Assembly: GCA_027186245.1 (NCBI GenBank)
Contig: CP114484.1
Span: forward strand, 4,414,501-4,478,500
Length of the DNA: 64,000 bases
Origin: Coriaria nepalensis
Taxonomy: Eukaryota; Streptophyta; Magnoliopsida; Cucurbitales; Coriariaceae
Direction of reading: 5' to 3'
Below, in pieces: positions 61,380 through 64,000 of this stretch (the stretch's first letter is position 1; each line of letters opens with the position of its first letter). Both the position numbers and the translations under genes were made by a program. The notes beneath the pieces are model-generated. The model did not search any database. It was not told where the DNA came from and saw nothing but the letters and a program-made list of their open reading frames with translations.

Positions 61380-62270
61380 TGCACCATTTTAGATCCAAAC
61401 AGAAAACAAGTGGCTAGAGTCTAATGTAAGGAAGATGAATCTTGGTCATGGTACAAGAGGTTTGGACATTTTGATCTTAAGGCTATTCAAAACCTCAAAT
61501 CTAAAGGGATGGTGGATGACTTACCGTCAGTCCAACTATAAGAAGGAGTGTCTGAAAGTTGTTAACTTGGCAAGTTAAGTAGGAAGTCATTTCCTAAAAA
61601 TCAAGCACACAGAGCTTTGGAAAAGCTAGAGCTAGTTCACTCAGATGTATGTGAACTAATGAGAGAAGCCTCATTGAGTGGAAGCAAATATTTCCTCATC
61701 TTCATAGATGATAAGATCAGATTCTGCTAGATTTACTTCCTAAAGGAAAAATAAGAAGTGTTCAGCGCTTTTGTAAGATTCAAGAAGCATGTAGAGACTC
61801 AAAGTGGAATGAAGCTGAAGACTTTGATGTTTGACCATGGTGAAGGGTATACCTCAAATGATTTCAAACAAGTTTGTGAGGATGAAGGGATCATCCACCA
61901 ACTGATCATTATGGACAGTGCCTTACTCTCTACAGCAAAATAGGGTTTCTAAAATGAATAACATGACCATTATGGACATGGTAAGAAGCATGATGGTTGA
62001 GAAGAGAATGCCAAGAAAGTTTTAGGCAGAAACAACCAATACTACTATGTATTTTCTCAACAAACTGTCCACAAGTTAATAGAAGGCAAAACTCCTCATG
62101 AGGCTTGGCACAAAGTGAAACCTTTAGTTTCTCACCTCATAATATTTGGAGCAATGTGTTTCTCTCACATTCCAGATGTTAAGAGAGACAAACTCTATAT
62201 GAAAAGTGAAAATGGAATATTGATCGGCTATAGCTCAGAATCAAAAGGGTATAGGATTTTCTATCATGAT
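61380..62270 (+). pseudogene. copia integrase, broken
   Basis: Near 61630 the frame reads [12 protein letters not shown], then near 61690 a KYFLIFIDD block followed by a stop at the expected RFCWIYFLK motif. From 61758 it continues VRFKKHVETQSG and LMFDHGEGYTSNDF, in which the catalytic Asp-Asn-Gly-Gly-Glu context is altered. Later KLYMKSENGILIGYSSESKGYRIF (about 62190-62260) is the C-terminal block. Confidence 0.85.
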
Positions 62271-62679
62271 ATTAGGAAAATCTCTCAGTAGAAAGGTCAA
62301 TTTAGATGAAGAAGCAATCTTCAAATGGCAAGATGAAGATGCAAGTGAGGGGATAATTGACCATCTTGAAGAAAGTCAAGATCAAACTCCCACTGATGAT
62401 CTAGATCTTGATGAAGCTGAGCTAATAAATCTAAGATACGAAAATCTTGATGATGTATATCAACGATGCAATTCACCTTTAGCCGAGCCTAATTGCTATG
62501 AAGACGCCAAAAGAGATGAAGGATATGAAACAAGAATTGAGAATGATCACCAAAAATTAGACTTGGAGTCTGGTTGAGCAGTTTGAGAAAAAAAATTATT
62601 ATGTTAAAGTGGATATTCAAACTGAAGTTCAATGCTGATAGCCCATTAAACAAATTTAAAGCACGATTGGTAGTGAAAG

Positions 62680-63170
62680 GATTCTCTCAACAATAAGGTG
62701 TTGATTATGCCGAGACATTTGCACCAATGGCCACACTTGATATAATTAAGTTGATCATTGCATTGGCTGCAAGGAAGTCCTGGTCAATTAATCAGCTTGA
62801 TGTAAAGTTAGCATTCTTGAATGGAATATTGGGAAAAGAAGTCTATGTCGAGTAGCCTGAGGGATTTGAGGAGAAAAGAGAAGAAGGGAAAGTGTACAAG
62901 CCGAAGAAAGCTTTATTTGGCCTGAAAGAAGCTCTTAGAGCTTGGTATCACTAGATAAATACCTATTTGACCAATGATGGTTTCAGTAGGAGTGAAAGTG
63001 ATCCTACTCTCTATATCAAACAATCAGGTACATCCTTACTCATAGTCTCTCTATATGTTGATGATCTAATTATAATTGGGAATGACGTTGATTTGATCAA
63101 CTATTTCAAAAAGGAGATGAAAGTTGATTTTAAGATAATAGACTTGGGGTTAATGAATTTTCTTTTGTGA
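62680..63170 (+). pseudogene. copia reverse transcriptase
   Basis: Blocks ARLVVKGFSQ-like (about 62660), DYAETFAPMATLDIIKLI (about 62705), QLDVKLAFLNG (about 62795) and VSLYVDDLIIIGND are in order. The catalytic YVDD is intact at 63054-63065. Internal stops occur at about 62693, 62853 and 62953. Confidence 0.88.
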
Positions 63171-63479
63171 ATGGAAGTGTTCCAATCTGAGAAAGAGGTG
63201 TTTGTGTCTCAAGAAAAATATGCTAAGAATCTGATGACATGAAAAAGTTAGAAGGAATGATGGTTCAATAAGGGTTGATGAAACCTTATTCAAAAGTCTA
63301 ATTGGAGGCTTAATGTACCTCACATCAACAACATCAAACATCATGTACTCTATCTGTGTCTTGTCTAAGTTCATGAACAATCTTTCCCAATTGCATATGG
63401 AAGCTACTAAAGGATACTCATGTACCTTAATGGATCTCTTTCTCATGTATCTTAATTATGTATAAAGGGAGAGAATTGA

Positions 63480-63890
63480 AACTAGAAGGTTATATGGACA
63501 ATGATTGGACTTGCTCTCTTGGTGATGCCAAGAGCACAAGTGGTATATGCTTCACACTTGGATTGGGGATGTTTTGCTAGAGTTCCAAGAAGCAAAGTGG
63601 TGTGGCCTAATCAACTAATGAGGCTGAATATGTGGTTACTGCTCATGCCGCAAATCAAGCCATTTGGATTAGAAAGATCCTACTGAAATTGAATTTCAAT
63701 CCCAATACCTCTACTATCATACCTTGTGCTAGCAAATCTGCTATTGCAATCTCTGAAAATCCAGTTTTTTTTGGAAGGGCAAAACACGTTCTAGTAAAAT
63801 TCCATGTCATAAGGGAAAGGGTGAAAAATGGAGAAGTGAGGTTAATCCATTGCAAATCATAAGAACAAATTGCAGATGTGTTTACTAAGC
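63480..63890 (+). pseudogene. copia RNase H
   Basis: Readable parts: a GYMDNDWTCSLGDAKSTSGICF-like stretch near 63490-63555 across shifts, EAEYVVTAHAANQAIWIRK near 63620-63680, and then KHVLVKFHVIRERV near 63785, followed by GEVRLIHCKS. The expected Asp-Asn-Ser-Ala motif is replaced by CASKSA. Confidence 0.82.
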
Positions 63891-64000
63891 TCCTGGCTAC
63901 TGCCACGTTTGAGCAGCAATTATAGTCTAAGACTGGAGTAATGAGTAATTGTATCAAGGAGGAGTGTTTGAAGCTTTGATACTTCAATTCATCAATGAAT

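Larger units (their letters stand above)
60179..64000 (+). mobile_element. Ty1/copia element, plus strand, running off the window
   Basis: Order on the plus strand: gag from 60179, a zinc knuckle region, protease, integrase, reverse transcriptase with YVDD and RNase H ending near 63890. Each domain is present but interrupted by stops and shifts, so it is a broken copy, though less decayed than the other copia relics. No 5' LTR was identified and the 3' LTR would lie beyond or at the window end. Its first block also differs from the gag of the other copia elements, so it belongs to another lineage. Confidence 0.88.

Noticed and set aside
1..64000. tRNA, rRNA or snoRNA genes.
   Set aside because: I looked for tRNA-like arms and conserved rRNA blocks by eye and found none. 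The TGGTATCAAAGCC sites are primer-binding sites of copia elements and not tRNA genes. A covariance-model scan would be decisive.

Overview
This window is nuclear DNA from a flowering plant, most likely a eudicot. The evidence is intron-rich genes with plant-only families (a DUF761 protein, a DREB-type AP2/ERF factor, a plant MUN/DUF810 protein), AT-rich intergenic DNA with many (TA)n and poly(A/T) tracts, and plant-type transposons of nearly every class. I cannot name the species.

Only four host genes are supported. (1) 6561-7223 (+) is a single-exon DUF761 protein of 220 aa. (2) 12253-18808 (+) is STT3A, the catalytic subunit of oligosaccharyltransferase; I traced 23 exons that join without a break into 779 aa. 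(3) 19539-23455 (-) is a MUN-domain (DUF810) protein of the PATROL1 family, with five exons joining into 952 aa and one GC-AG intron. It converges on STT3A, with about 730 bp between the two stop codons. (4) 42676-43488 (-) is an intronless DREB subgroup A-4 type AP2/ERF transcription factor. These four do not form a pathway; they are independent genes in a repeat-rich region.

Most of the rest is mobile DNA at different stages of decay. A CACTA (En/Spm-like) element lies at 742-4304. A Ty3/gypsy chromovirus relic that lacks its integrase core lies at 8680-9865 and is followed by a field of 18-nt palindromes (10.6-11.15 kb). A possible poly(A) retroposon sits at 11.4-11.77 kb. A foldback, Mutator-like element with arms over 300 bp and a TCGATGGGG-type minisatellite lies at 24784-26168. 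A small non-autonomous hAT lies at 30021-30461. Relics of Ty1/copia elements are at 26.5-28.7, 32.3-35.06 and 37.1-39.2 kb, all on the minus strand. A nearly complete copia element with 170-bp LTRs and a 4-of-5 target duplication occupies 47033-51544 (-). A hAT element at 54848-58412 sits inside another copia element (+), and a third copia element (+) fills 60.15 kb to the window end.

A stretch of higher GC at 30.83-31.77 kb looks like organellar, probably mitochondrial, DNA moved to the nucleus. The rest is AT-rich intergenic sequence with several local tandem duplications. No rRNA, tRNA, CRISPR or prokaryotic feature was seen. I found no convincing new multi-gene system. The most unusual structures are the foldback element, the palindrome field, and the hAT insertion whose removal restores the reading frame of its copia host.
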